From Stappia sp. (GTDB lineage: Bacteria > Pseudomonadota > Alphaproteobacteria > Rhizobiales > Stappiaceae), in assembly GCA_002722295.1 (NCBI GenBank), contig PBLF01000020.1:42693-106692 (forward strand): a stretch of 64,000 nt of DNA, read 5' to 3'. Made by a program: the position numbers and the translations under genes. Within the stretch, counting starts at the first letter, position 1. Each line of letters opens with the position of its first letter. Shown here in pieces: positions 39,123-47,225 of the stretch. The notes beneath the pieces are model-generated. The model had not been told where the DNA came from and ran no database searches. It was given only the letters and a program-made list of their open reading frames with translations.

Positions 39123-39896
39123 ATGCTCAAGCCGATCGAAATCGCCAGGGAGCTTACCGAGGACAGCCTGAGAGGGCTGATCAACCGCTCCATCGACGTG
39201 ATCCACGTGCCCGGGTTCTATCCCAGGGACCTGTCGGCGGAGTTCTCCGACAAGGTTGCCGGTCACGGGGAGCTCGAGGCCTACAAGGTGCAGAACGCGC
39301 TCAAGCGGCTCGGCATGGGCTATGTGGACGTGGGTGGTGACGAAGAGAACGCCGAGCGCTACCACAGCGTGGCCCAGCAATCGATCTGGGCCATTCGCGA
39401 CCTCGTCTACCCGCGCATGACGCCGCTGGACCAGTTCCGCCTCCTTCTGGAGGAAGTGTGGACGCCGGGCGCCTCCATCCAGGTCATCGAGGGCAAGAAG
39501 AGCTTCGTCGGCACGTGCCGGGTGATCGAGCCGGGCGCCAACATGCTTCCCCACAACGACCGGCTGGCGCGGATGCTCAAGGACGGCAATTCCGGCCTGA
39601 CGGGACAGCTCGCGGTCAACATCTATCTCGACATGCCGCCGTCGGGCGGTGACCTGGAGCTGTGGCTCTCCGAGCCGGATGCGGAGCAGGACAAGCGCCA
39701 GAAGACCACGGACGGGCTCGATCGCTCCGAACTGGGGGAGCCGCGTCTCGTGGTCAGCCCGGGCAACGGCGATCTGGTGCTGTTCAACTCGCTGCTGATC
39801 CATTGCGTGTCGCCGGGCGTCGGCGGGCGTCGGGTCACCATGTCGTGCTTTGTCGGCTACAGCGGCGACGACCAGCCGCTGACCTACTGGAGCTGA
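39123..39896 (+). CDS. Fe(II)/2-oxoglutarate-dependent oxygenase in siderophore operon
   Basis: A 257-residue double-stranded beta-helix oxygenase. The iron triad is H144-x-D146 (MLPHNDRLAR) and H227 (LIHCVSP), with R236/R237 (GGRRVTM) placed to bind the 2-oxoglutarate carboxylate, as in prolyl-hydroxylase-type enzymes. It lies 30 bp after the synthetase gene with an AGGGAGGAAAG-type ribosome site. In siderophore pathways such enzymes beta-hydroxylate Asp, His or ornithine-derived parts. Here the substrate is unknown. A terminator follows at 39958, so it ends the operon. Confidence 0.85.
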   Translation: MLKPIEIARELTEDSLRGLINRSIDVIHVPGFYPRDLSAEFSDKVAGHGELEAYKVQNALKRLGMGYVDVGGDEENAERYHSVAQQSIWAIRDLVYPRMTPLDQFRLLLEEVWTPGASIQVIEGKKSFVGTCRVIEPGANMLPHNDRLARMLKDGNSGLTGQLAVNIYLDMPPSGGDLELWLSEPDAEQDKRQKTTDGLDRSELGEPRLVVSPGNGDLVLFNSLLIHCVSPGVGGRRVTMSCFVGYSGDDQPLTYWS

Positions 39897-39957
39897 GCGG
39901 ACGCGAACCGGGGTCCCGCGACACGGACTCAGGTGAAACCGGGAACGGGCGAAACAG

Positions 39958-39993
39958 AAAACGGGCGGGGCCACAGGGCTCCGCCCGTTTTTC
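39958..39993 (+). terminator. Terminator of the siderophore operon
   Basis: AAACGGGCGGGG pairs with CTCCGCCCGTTT (one G-T), loop CCACAGGG, then TTTTT. It lies about 62 bp after the oxygenase stop codon. Confidence 0.88.
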
Positions 39994-40060
39994 GTTTCCG
40001 GTGTCTCCCGCTGTCTCCCTGGCGGTTTGCGCGTCAGGGCTTCACGAGGCATTGGACAAG

Positions 40061-40097
40061 AAAAAGGCCGCGCGGTTCCGGCAGGAACCGCGCGGCC
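40061..40097 (-). terminator. Terminator of the DHA2 transporter gene
   Basis: A perfect 14-bp stem (GGCCGCGCGGTTCC with GGAACCGCGCGGCC) with a four-base loop; the five-T tract is on the minus strand, 20 bp after the transporter stop codon on that strand. Confidence 0.9.
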
Positions 40098-40117
40098 GGA
40101 CGGCCGTCCGCAGGGGC

Positions 40118-41689
40118 TTATTCGCCTGCGGGGGAGGCGGCCGCCTCGGGGCCCGCGTGCAGGTCACGGCGGCGGATCATCAGCGCCGAAAGCGCGATGG
40201 CCGCCACCGACAGCAGCGCGACGATCCACAGAAGGACCGAGAAGGCGGATGAGAAGCTTGCGCGGCCGAAGGTCTCGACGACCGACTGGATCTCCGTCGG
40301 GGCGCTGGTCACGGCGCCGGCGAAGTCACCGCGCGCGATGAGGTTGGCCGTTTCGCGCACGCCATCGCCCAGAGCGGTGGCCAGATCGGCCGAGCCGGAA
40401 AGCTGCATCGTGATCGAGGACAGCAGGATCGCGCCGAAGACCGAGATCGACAGCGTGAAGGAGCCGTGGCGGAACGTGATGTTCACGCCCGAGGCGATGC
40501 CTGCCTTTTCGGCCGGCACGACGGCGGTGGCCACGTTCGACATCTCGCCGTTGATCAGGCCGGTGCCGATGCCAAGCAGCAGGAAGGCGATGACCCACAG
40601 CGTGACTTCCGCCGGCGGTGCGATGGCAAGCCACAGGAAACCGACCGCGATCAGCGCGCATCCGAAGGCGATCAGGTTGCGCACGCCCCAGCGTTCCGGC
40701 GAGGCGAGCTTGGCTCCCATCGGCGCGAACAGCAGAAGCGGGATCGTCATCGGCATCAGCATCAGGCCGGCGGCCGAGGCCGACATGCCATGCACCACCT
40801 GGAAGTAGATCGGCAGGTACACGAGCATGACCCAGAAGGTGATGCTGTTGAGCACGCACACGAGCTGGATGCCGGTGAAGGTCGGGATCCGGAACAGGCG
40901 CAGGTCGAAGGCGGGGCGCTTCAGCGCGAGCTCCAGGATCGTGAAGAGCACGAAGAGCACGGCCGAGGCCACGAAGGCTCCGACGACGGCCCCGTTCGAC
41001 CAGCCGAGTTCGCCGCCCTCGATCACGCCATAGGACAGGCAGGCGAGGGCACCGGTGAACAGGAGGATGCCCGTCCAGTCCAGGGACCCGGCGTTGGGAT
41101 CGGAGGATTCTTCCACGCGCCAGTAGCACAGCGCGATCAGCGTCACGACGATGGGAACGTTGAGCAGGAAGATCCAGCGCCAGCTCAGGAGGTCGACGAG
41201 GATGCCGCCGACGATGGGGCCGAAGGCGGCGCCACAGCCGATGGACACGCCCCAGATGGCGAAGGCCTGGGCCCGGTCGGAGCCCTGGAAGGCGTTGGAG
41301 ATCAGGGCCACGCCGAGGATGAGCATGGCGGAGGCCGAAAGCCCTTGTGCCACACGCCCCAGAATGAGCGCCGTCGGTGTTTCCGCCATGCCCACCATGA
41401 GCGACGTGAGGCCGAAGAGCGCGAGGCCGATCACCATCACGCGGCGCCGGCCGAACCAGTCGGCGAGTGCCCCGACGGCAATGAGAACGGAGGTGTAGGC
41501 GATGTTGTAGGCGTTGATGATCCACTGCAGTTCGGCGAAGCTCGCCTTGAGCTCGCGCTCGATCGAGGGCAGCGCGATGGCCATCACCGTCACATCGAGG
41601 ATCACCAGAAAGGATCCGAGCGCCGCGACGGCCAGTGTCGGCCAGTTCGCCATGAGCGAGGATCCTGAAGTCGTTTGAGCTGAGGTCAT
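40118..41689 (-). CDS. DHA2-family MFS drug/siderophore exporter
   Basis: A 523-residue MFS protein with about 14 hydrophobic segments, the EmrB/QacA (DHA2) type. Motif C in segment 5 is visible as GCGAAFGPIVGGILVDLLSWRWIF, motif A as GALADWFGRRRVMVIG, and LVILDVTVMAIALPSIERELKAS is the usual first segment with the membrane Asp. It faces the siderophore operon tail to tail, so siderophore export is the likely job; multidrug efflux is the alternative. ATG 41689 gives a short polar leader; ATG 41653 is also possible. Confidence 0.88.
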   Translation of the reverse strand: MTSAQTTSGSSLMANWPTLAVAALGSFLVILDVTVMAIALPSIERELKASFAELQWIINAYNIAYTSVLIAVGALADWFGRRRVMVIGLALFGLTSLMVGMAETPTALILGRVAQGLSASAMLILGVALISNAFQGSDRAQAFAIWGVSIGCGAAFGPIVGGILVDLLSWRWIFLLNVPIVVTLIALCYWRVEESSDPNAGSLDWTGILLFTGALACLSYGVIEGGELGWSNGAVVGAFVASAVLFVLFTILELALKRPAFDLRLFRIPTFTGIQLVCVLNSITFWVMLVYLPIYFQVVHGMSASAAGLMLMPMTIPLLLFAPMGAKLASPERWGVRNLIAFGCALIAVGFLWLAIAPPAEVTLWVIAFLLLGIGTGLINGEMSNVATAVVPAEKAGIASGVNITFRHGSFTLSISVFGAILLSSITMQLSGSADLATALGDGVRETANLIARGDFAGAVTSAPTEIQSVVETFGRASFSSAFSVLLWIVALLSVAAIALSALMIRRRDLHAGPEAAASPAGE

Positions 41690-41912
41690 GGTCCTGTCCC
41701 GCGTGGCAGGCCCGATGACGGAGGATTCCGTGCGGGCCATGGGATCCGGCGGCCTGTGCCGCGCGGCTTGTCGAAGGTGCAACCCAGGGTGATTTTAGCT
41801 GGACTTTGCCCTCCTTGCGGGAAGGCTAGGACTTTGCGGAAAGTCTTTGAAATACTGTTTCTCCGCTTCGCTAGGAGCGTTTGCGTATCAGGGAGAAACG
41901 GGGCCCTTGGCC

Positions 41913-43028
41913 TCAGCAGCCAGAGGCGCCCAGGGGGGCGGAAATCCGGGTCAGGACCGTTTCGATTTCGGCCGCGGGAATGCGGTTGCGGTGATCGTGT
42001 GTCCATGACGGGCGGCGGTCGCGATCGATCAGGTTGGCGCGGATTCCTTCGTGAAAGTCCGGGTGCCCCAGGAGGGCGGCGACAGCGCCGGTCTCGCGTT
42101 CGAACGCCTTGGCAAGCCCCGGCGTGCGGCGCGCGGCGGCGACCAGGGCGAGCGTGAGCTCCTGGGCGAATGGCGATCCGCGCAGGAGCGCCTTGATGGC
42201 CCGCTCGCGCAGGGTGCGTGCGGTGTCTCCGCCGTCGTCGGCTCCCGGGTCCATGGTCTCGAGCGCCTGGAGAATCCCGGGCAGCGTGGTTTCGCCGAAA
42301 GCGTCGAGGATCCTTGCCGGCGGACTGTCGGTTGCGGCCTTGGGTTCGCTTCTGGCGTAACGGGCGAGAAGGCCGGGGTCTCCGCTCGCCTCGAGATCCG
42401 CGACCAGTTCCTCGCGCCGTCCCTCGACCAGAATGGCGCGCACGAGGCCGAGGCGCAGGGCGTCTTCCGCGCCGAAACGGGCTCCCGTCAATGCCAGATA
42501 TCGCGCAAGGTCCGGCTCCATGCGTGACAGAAGATGCGTCGCGCCGGAGTCCGGCACCCAGCCGACGGCGCATTCCGGAAAGGCGAAGGTGGCGGACTGG
42601 CTCGCGACCGGATGGGAGGCGTGACAGGCAATGCCGAGGCCGCCGCCCATGGCCACGCCCTCCACGAGAACGACGACCGGCTTGGGATAGCGCGCGATCA
42701 TGAGATCGAGCGCGTATTCGTCCGCGCAGTGGGCAAGGGCTGCACCCGGGGTCGTGGAGGTCGCAAGGTCGTGGACCTCGCCGATATCGCCCCCGGCGCA
42801 AAAGGCGCGCGGACCCGTGGCGTCGATCAGGACGAGACGGACCGCCGGGGTGGTTTCCCAGGCCTTCAGCGCCTCGCTCATCGCCGCGACCATTGCGCCC
42901 GTCAGCGTGTTGAGGGCGCGGGGCCGGTCGAGCGTCATGCGTCCGCACGCGCCCGCACGGCGGATGAGGACGCCCGCAACGGGGTGGGCGTCCTTGCTCC
43001 TGCTGGCTGTCGTGACCGGTCCCGCCAT
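41913..43028 (-). CDS. 3-hydroxyisobutyryl-CoA hydrolase-like protein (crotonase fold)
   Basis: A 371-residue crotonase-superfamily protein. The oxyanion hole lies in CAGGDI (79-82) and GVAMGGGLGI (125-132). The segment FPECAVGWVPDSGATHLLSR keeps E152 and D160, the Glu/Asp pair that marks 3-hydroxyisobutyryl-CoA hydrolases rather than enoyl-CoA hydratases. Hydrolysis of a CoA or carrier-protein thioester is therefore likely. It is the last gene of the minus-strand operon, starting 4 bp after the KAS III-like gene, so a product-release or editing role in that pathway is plausible. A stand-alone valine catabolic role is less likely given the tight coupling. Confidence 0.85.
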   Translation of the reverse strand: MAGPVTTASRSKDAHPVAGVLIRRAGACGRMTLDRPRALNTLTGAMVAAMSEALKAWETTPAVRLVLIDATGPRAFCAGGDIGEVHDLATSTTPGAALAHCADEYALDLMIARYPKPVVVLVEGVAMGGGLGIACHASHPVASQSATFAFPECAVGWVPDSGATHLLSRMEPDLARYLALTGARFGAEDALRLGLVRAILVEGRREELVADLEASGDPGLLARYARSEPKAATDSPPARILDAFGETTLPGILQALETMDPGADDGGDTARTLRERAIKALLRGSPFAQELTLALVAAARRTPGLAKAFERETGAVAALLGHPDFHEGIRANLIDRDRRPSWTHDHRNRIPAAEIETVLTRISAPLGASGC

Positions 43029-43032
43029 CGTG

Positions 43033-44058
43033 TCAGTGCTGGATCAGCGCCGCCGACCAGGCAAAGCCGGCGCCGTTGGAAATGACCATCACCTTGTCGC
43101 CCGGCCTGATGTGGCCCTGGTCCACCGCCTCGGCGTAGTTGATGACCATGTCGCTTTCCTGCACATGACCGCGATGCTTCAGCGCGGCCGTGTAGACCTT
43201 CTCGCGGGGCAGGTCGAACTTCTTCAGGAAGTAGGCCTGATCCCAGGTCGAGAACGTCGGATAGATGTAATAGTCGACGTCCTCCATGCTCAGCTTGCAG
43301 CGCTTCAGGAGCTTCTGGATCACCTTGCCGAACATCCGGAAGTTGATCGGGATGACGCCCTCGTTGAACTTGTCCATCTTGGCGTACATGTGCAGGAGCT
43401 TCTCCGTCGGCTCCTCGTTGGGCTCGCGGCTCTGCAGGCCGGGCACGTACCACACGTCGTGCAGCCGGCCGATGGAAATGGTCTCGACGCCAAGGATCCT
43501 GGCCCGAGGGCTGTTGCGGCGCACGACGAGCGCGCTGCCGCCATCGCTTGCGACCGTGATCGGGTAGTAGGTCTTGTTGAACTCCGGCGTGCGGTCGCCG
43601 GCGAACAGCAGTGCCGTCTCGAAGCCGGTGTCCGACAGCATCAGCGACATGACCGACTTGAGCGCCAGGTGATAGCTCGCGCAGCCGCCGGTGTTGACGG
43701 CGGTGGCGAAGGCATTGTCGAGGCCCAGCTCGTGCTGGACGAGACCGGCAGCCGACCACGTCGGACCGACATAGTCCTCGGGGATCGAGGTGAAATCGAC
43801 GACGAGATCGATCTCGGAGGCCGAGACGCTGGCCTGGTCCATGGCGCGGCGGCAGGCCTCCAGCGCCAGCACCGAGGGCATCTCCTCGGTGACATGAATG
43901 TCGTGGATGCCGATGTCGCGCTGGAAGTCGACGTTCTTCGACAGGGTGCCGAAGGGAACGTCCTCGTCACGGAAAACGTCTGCGACGAGCTTCTTGTCGG
44001 GCGGAAGGTAGAAGGCCTCGGACAGGATGCCGACGTGATCTTGCGTGTGATGATCCAT
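43033..44058 (-). CDS. KAS III-like (3-oxoacyl-ACP synthase III family) protein with catalytic Cys
   Basis: A 341-residue thiolase-fold protein. The nucleophile is C126 in NTGGCASYHLAL. The usual PHQAN histidine region reads YPTFSTWDQAY and the usual GNT asparagine region reads HRGHVQESDMV, so the rest of the triad is non-standard, as in KAS III-like acyltransferases and related enzymes that do not perform ordinary decarboxylative fatty-acid priming. It is encoded 10 bp after a diverged paralogue and 4 bp before the hydrolase-like gene. Partner carrier is presumably the ACP at 46874. Acyl transfer or head-to-head condensation both possible. Confidence 0.87.
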   Translation of the reverse strand: MDHHTQDHVGILSEAFYLPPDKKLVADVFRDEDVPFGTLSKNVDFQRDIGIHDIHVTEEMPSVLALEACRRAMDQASVSASEIDLVVDFTSIPEDYVGPTWSAAGLVQHELGLDNAFATAVNTGGCASYHLALKSVMSLMLSDTGFETALLFAGDRTPEFNKTYYPITVASDGGSALVVRRNSPRARILGVETISIGRLHDVWYVPGLQSREPNEEPTEKLLHMYAKMDKFNEGVIPINFRMFGKVIQKLLKRCKLSMEDVDYYIYPTFSTWDQAYFLKKFDLPREKVYTAALKHRGHVQESDMVINYAEAVDQGHIRPGDKVMVISNGAGFAWSAALIQH

Positions 44059-44068
44059 GGAAACCTCC

Positions 44069-45058
44069 TCAGGACAGGGTGATCAGCGTCGCGCCGCAGG
44101 AAAAGCCGTGACCGTGCGAGGCCAGCAACGCGGATCCCGTCGCATCCTCGCGCGCCATCAGCTCGCGAAGGCCGAAGACGAGATCGCTGGAATGGAGATG
44201 ACCGCGCGTCGAGGCGTCCGGCTTGACGAGCCGCCGGCCCGCGCCCAGCCGGTCGTCGAAGGCATCGAGATCGGCGTCGGAAATCGCGGTGGTGACGAAA
44301 TGATCGATCGTGTCGGGCGCGAGCCCGTGGCGGGAGAGAAGCGTGTCGACCACGCTGGAAAGATCCGCCAGCGGATCGACCTCGCCCTTGCGCGCCGCGT
44401 CGAGCACCAGCCGATAGAGGTCGAGCCGTGTCGGGTGGCGCATGCCGCCGCCGGGGATGTAGAGCAGGTCGTGATAGGCGCCGCGCGAGGCCAGGCCGGT
44501 GTCCATGACACGGGCCCGTCCGCCGTCGCGCGCAAGGACGAGGGCGCTCGCCGCGTCGCCCAGGAGCGTGACCGGCGCATCGCCGCCGATGACGCGGTTG
44601 CCGGGAAGCGCGCAGTCCGATGCCGCCAGGAGCACGGTGTTCACGTCGTCGTTGGTCGCGATCAGCGCGGAGGCGAAGCGGATCGCGGTGTGAAGGTTTG
44701 CCGATCCGCCGCCGCTGAAACCGAGCGTGAAGGCGTTTTTCGCGCCGAGCTCCGCCTGGAGCTCGTTGCTCATGGACCAGGCCGGTTCGACGTAGCGTTG
44801 CGGCATGACGGAAAAGTCGATGACCGCGTCGATGTCGAGCGGCGAGAGGCCTGCTTCCTCGATGGCGTCGCGCGACACCGCGACCGCCATGTCCGTCGGA
44901 TTGCTGCCGGAAAACGCGTGCACGCCGGTGAAGCCGAGCGCCGCCACCGCGGGGCTTGCGCCATTCACCATCTCGGCGGTGAGGATGTCATCGAGCGACA
45001 GGGTGTCGTGCGGCAGGTGTACGGCCGCCGACAGGATCGCCGTGGGTCGGGTCTGCAT
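44069..45058 (-). CDS. KAS III-like protein lacking the catalytic cysteine
   Basis: A 329-residue paralogue of the next gene. The nucleophile region reads SGGGSANLHTAI; aligned on the shared His (H123 here, H130 there), Ser119 stands where C126 is. The RGHLHSSDLVFGL motif near the C-terminus is kept, as RGHVQESDMV in the partner, so the two are related. A dead or serine-based KAS III beside an active one recalls ketosynthase/chain-length-factor pairs, and suggests a heterodimer. Alternatively Ser119 may act as an acyltransferase nucleophile. Overall fold is confident, role is inference. Confidence 0.82.
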   Translation of the reverse strand: MQTRPTAILSAAVHLPHDTLSLDDILTAEMVNGASPAVAALGFTGVHAFSGSNPTDMAVAVSRDAIEEAGLSPLDIDAVIDFSVMPQRYVEPAWSMSNELQAELGAKNAFTLGFSGGGSANLHTAIRFASALIATNDDVNTVLLAASDCALPGNRVIGGDAPVTLLGDAASALVLARDGGRARVMDTGLASRGAYHDLLYIPGGGMRHPTRLDLYRLVLDAARKGEVDPLADLSSVVDTLLSRHGLAPDTIDHFVTTAISDADLDAFDDRLGAGRRLVKPDASTRGHLHSSDLVFGLRELMAREDATGSALLASHGHGFSCGATLITLS

Positions 45059-45084
45059 GGGTGTTTCCTCGAGAATCTGAAGGG

Positions 45085-46809
45085 TCAGGCGGCCTGCGAC
45101 TCGCGCGAGCAGGCGGCAATGATGTCGGCCGGCACCGTGTGGTCGTCGTACCAGCGGCCGGAAAGCGGCTTCTTCACCAGCGCCACGTCGGCGGCGTAGG
45201 ACAGGATCTCGTCGTTGTGCCGCCCGATCTCGCGCCGGAGGCTGTCGGGCAGGTGCCCGATGGTGTCATAGGCGCGATCGACCTCGCTGGTGAGGTAGCG
45301 CAGGTGGTCGATGCGCTGGTTGACGATCTTGATCGAGCGCGGCGTGATGCGGCCGAAATCCGCCTTGTGATTGGCCATGGCCTGCATGGCGTCGTAGGTG
45401 GCGGGCAGGAACTCGTCCCGCTTCATCCAGTTGGTCTCGTAGTTCATCGCATCGCGCCAGCGCGGCGAGGTGAGCGCCTTGCGATGGGTCTCGAGATCGC
45501 GGTGGAAGACCGTGTAGCCGTGCTGGTCGGATTCCTCGAACCACTGGCAACCGGGATCGAGGAAGGGGACCATTCCGAAGATCGTCGGGACGATCTTGTC
45601 GTCGGGGAACTTCTCCATCAGCCGGGCGGTGTAGTCGACCGTATCCATGACGGACTTGTAGGTCTGCTTCTGCATGCCGATCGTGTACCAGAGGTAGACC
45701 CCCTTGATGCCGATATCCATGGCATCGGCCATCCAGGATTCCATCTCCTCGTTGGTGTAGGTGCCGCGTCCCGACAGGCGGCTGATCTCCACGTCGTGGG
45801 ACTGGGGCGAGAGGTTGATGAAGATGTCGAGGTCGGGAGCGACCTCGCGCATCTTCTCCAGCACGGACGGCTTGGTCAGGCGGAACTGCTCGAAGGAGAC
45901 CGACTTGACCACGCCGCTGTCCTGCACGGCCTTGAGGTAGTCGAGAATGCGCGGCGCGGATTCCGAATAGGCCTGCAGCGTGTAGACGCTGAGCGGGGAT
46001 TCCGTTTTCGGGAAGGTCGTGATCTCGCGCGCAAGCTGCTCCGAGCGGCGGTGGAAGACGGTCTTCTTGTCCACGTTCATCATGCGCTGGTAGGCCCAGC
46101 GGGATCCCGAGCACCAGCCGCAACTCTGCTGGCAGCCGGTGTTCGGCAGCACCATCAGGTTGGGCATGTTCAGCAGGCTCGAGGTCTTGGGGAACATCTT
46201 CGACCAGTCGATCGCGACGTCGTTGAGCACCTCGGGGGTGTAGCTGTGACCGTTGTCGATGACCTCGCCCTTGTCCTTGTAGACGAGGTTCTCGACGTTG
46301 AAGCGCCCGCGGACGCCGCGCTTCACCTGTCCCACCAGGTCGGCGAGCGGCTCCAGCGTGTCATAGCCGCGAATGACGCCGTCGATCTGCGGATACTGCA
46401 TCATCTCGCGGGCGTAGTAGGTGGAGATGATGCCGCCGAAGGTGACGAAGCTGTCCGGATGAACCTTCTTGAGAACGCCGGCGACCTCGATGGACCCCTG
46501 GCAGTGCGGCAGCCAGTGCAGGTCGATGCCGAAGATCGGCGCGTCGAGATGGGCGAAGAGCTTCTCCACGTCGAGCGTGGGATGCTTCAGCATCAGCGAG
46601 GCGACATTGACGATCTTCACGTCGAGCCCGCGTTCGGCGAGAAAGCTCTTGATCGACAGGAAGCCGAGCGGGTGCATCTCGAAGATCGGGGTGACGTTGC
46701 TGCTTTCCTGGCTGGAGTACCAGCCGAGCACGAAGTCATCCCGGTTGCGGAAGTCGTAGATCGCAGGGGCGTGAACCAGGATCAGGTCCGCCTTGATGGT
46801 GCTGGTCAT
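45085..46809 (-). CDS. B12-binding domain radical SAM enzyme
   Basis: A 574-residue enzyme. The N-terminal ~170 residues are a cobalamin-binding Rossmann domain (LILVHAPAIYDF, HPLGFLSIKSFLAERGLDVKIVNVA, FGIDLHWLPHCQGS, FVTFGGIIST). The radical SAM [4Fe-4S] motif is C226-x3-C230-x2-C233 (PNTGCQQSCGWCSG). Enzymes of this layout usually methylate unactivated carbons or phosphorus, or rearrange carbon skeletons. Position between ACP and KAS III-like genes suggests it modifies a carrier-bound acyl or aminoacyl unit; CloN6/CouN6, the pyrrole C-methyltransferases of aminocoumarin pathways, give a precedent. Reaction not established. Confidence 0.9.
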   Translation of the reverse strand: MTSTIKADLILVHAPAIYDFRNRDDFVLGWYSSQESSNVTPIFEMHPLGFLSIKSFLAERGLDVKIVNVASLMLKHPTLDVEKLFAHLDAPIFGIDLHWLPHCQGSIEVAGVLKKVHPDSFVTFGGIISTYYAREMMQYPQIDGVIRGYDTLEPLADLVGQVKRGVRGRFNVENLVYKDKGEVIDNGHSYTPEVLNDVAIDWSKMFPKTSSLLNMPNLMVLPNTGCQQSCGWCSGSRWAYQRMMNVDKKTVFHRRSEQLAREITTFPKTESPLSVYTLQAYSESAPRILDYLKAVQDSGVVKSVSFEQFRLTKPSVLEKMREVAPDLDIFINLSPQSHDVEISRLSGRGTYTNEEMESWMADAMDIGIKGVYLWYTIGMQKQTYKSVMDTVDYTARLMEKFPDDKIVPTIFGMVPFLDPGCQWFEESDQHGYTVFHRDLETHRKALTSPRWRDAMNYETNWMKRDEFLPATYDAMQAMANHKADFGRITPRSIKIVNQRIDHLRYLTSEVDRAYDTIGHLPDSLRREIGRHNDEILSYAADVALVKKPLSGRWYDDHTVPADIIAACSRESQAA

Positions 46810-46873
46810 GACGCGCTTCCTCCCATTGCGTGGAACCTGGCCCCGGCGCCGGGTGGTGCCGGGGCCGTGCCGA

Positions 46874-47152
46874 TCAGGCCGCGGCGGCGGTGATCTTGGA
46901 GTGGCAGAAGTCGGACAGAGAGTTCAGCGTCCGGAAGTTCTCCGAGGTGATCTCCTCCTCGTCGACGGTCAGCGAGAAGTTCGACTCGATGAACTCGGTG
47001 ACCTCGGCGATGCCGAGGGAGTCGAGAATGCCGCTGTCGAGCAGGTTCTCGTCCGGATCGATCTCGCCCGAAATGGGCACGCCCGAATTCTCCATGAGGT
47101 AGTCGCGAAGCGCCGTCTCGATTTCTGCTCTGTCCCTGGGTGTTGCGGTCAT
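46874..47152 (-). CDS. Acyl (peptidyl) carrier protein
   Basis: A 92-residue stand-alone carrier protein. The phosphopantetheine site is S45 in GILDSLGIAEV, preceded by DPDENLLDSG as in free PCP/ACP proteins, and followed by a helix rich in acid residues (FIESNFSLTVDEEEIT). An excellent AGGAGGAGG ribosome site precedes ATG 47152. It lies between the acyl-CoA dehydrogenase and radical SAM genes. It is distinct from a housekeeping AcpP by sequence and context, and would carry the unit loaded by the adenylation enzyme at 57677. Confidence 0.9.
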   Translation of the reverse strand: MTATPRDRAEIETALRDYLMENSGVPISGEIDPDENLLDSGILDSLGIAEVTEFIESNFSLTVDEEEITSENFRTLNSLSDFCHSKITAAAA

Positions 47153-47225
47153 GATCTTCCTCCTCCTGTGACATGCTGGGGGACAGGGGCACGCCCGCGC
47201 ATGCGGACGCCCCCGAGGGGGCCGC

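Noticed and set aside
37194..40052. A 952-codon frame on the minus strand
   Set aside because: It is antisense to the siderophore synthetase and oxygenase genes, a normal artefact of high GC; the product has no family features.
44057..46893. Long plus-strand frames opposite the radical SAM and KAS III genes
   Set aside because: His/Val/Arg-rich products mirroring the minus-strand codons; the minus-strand proteins have clear motifs.
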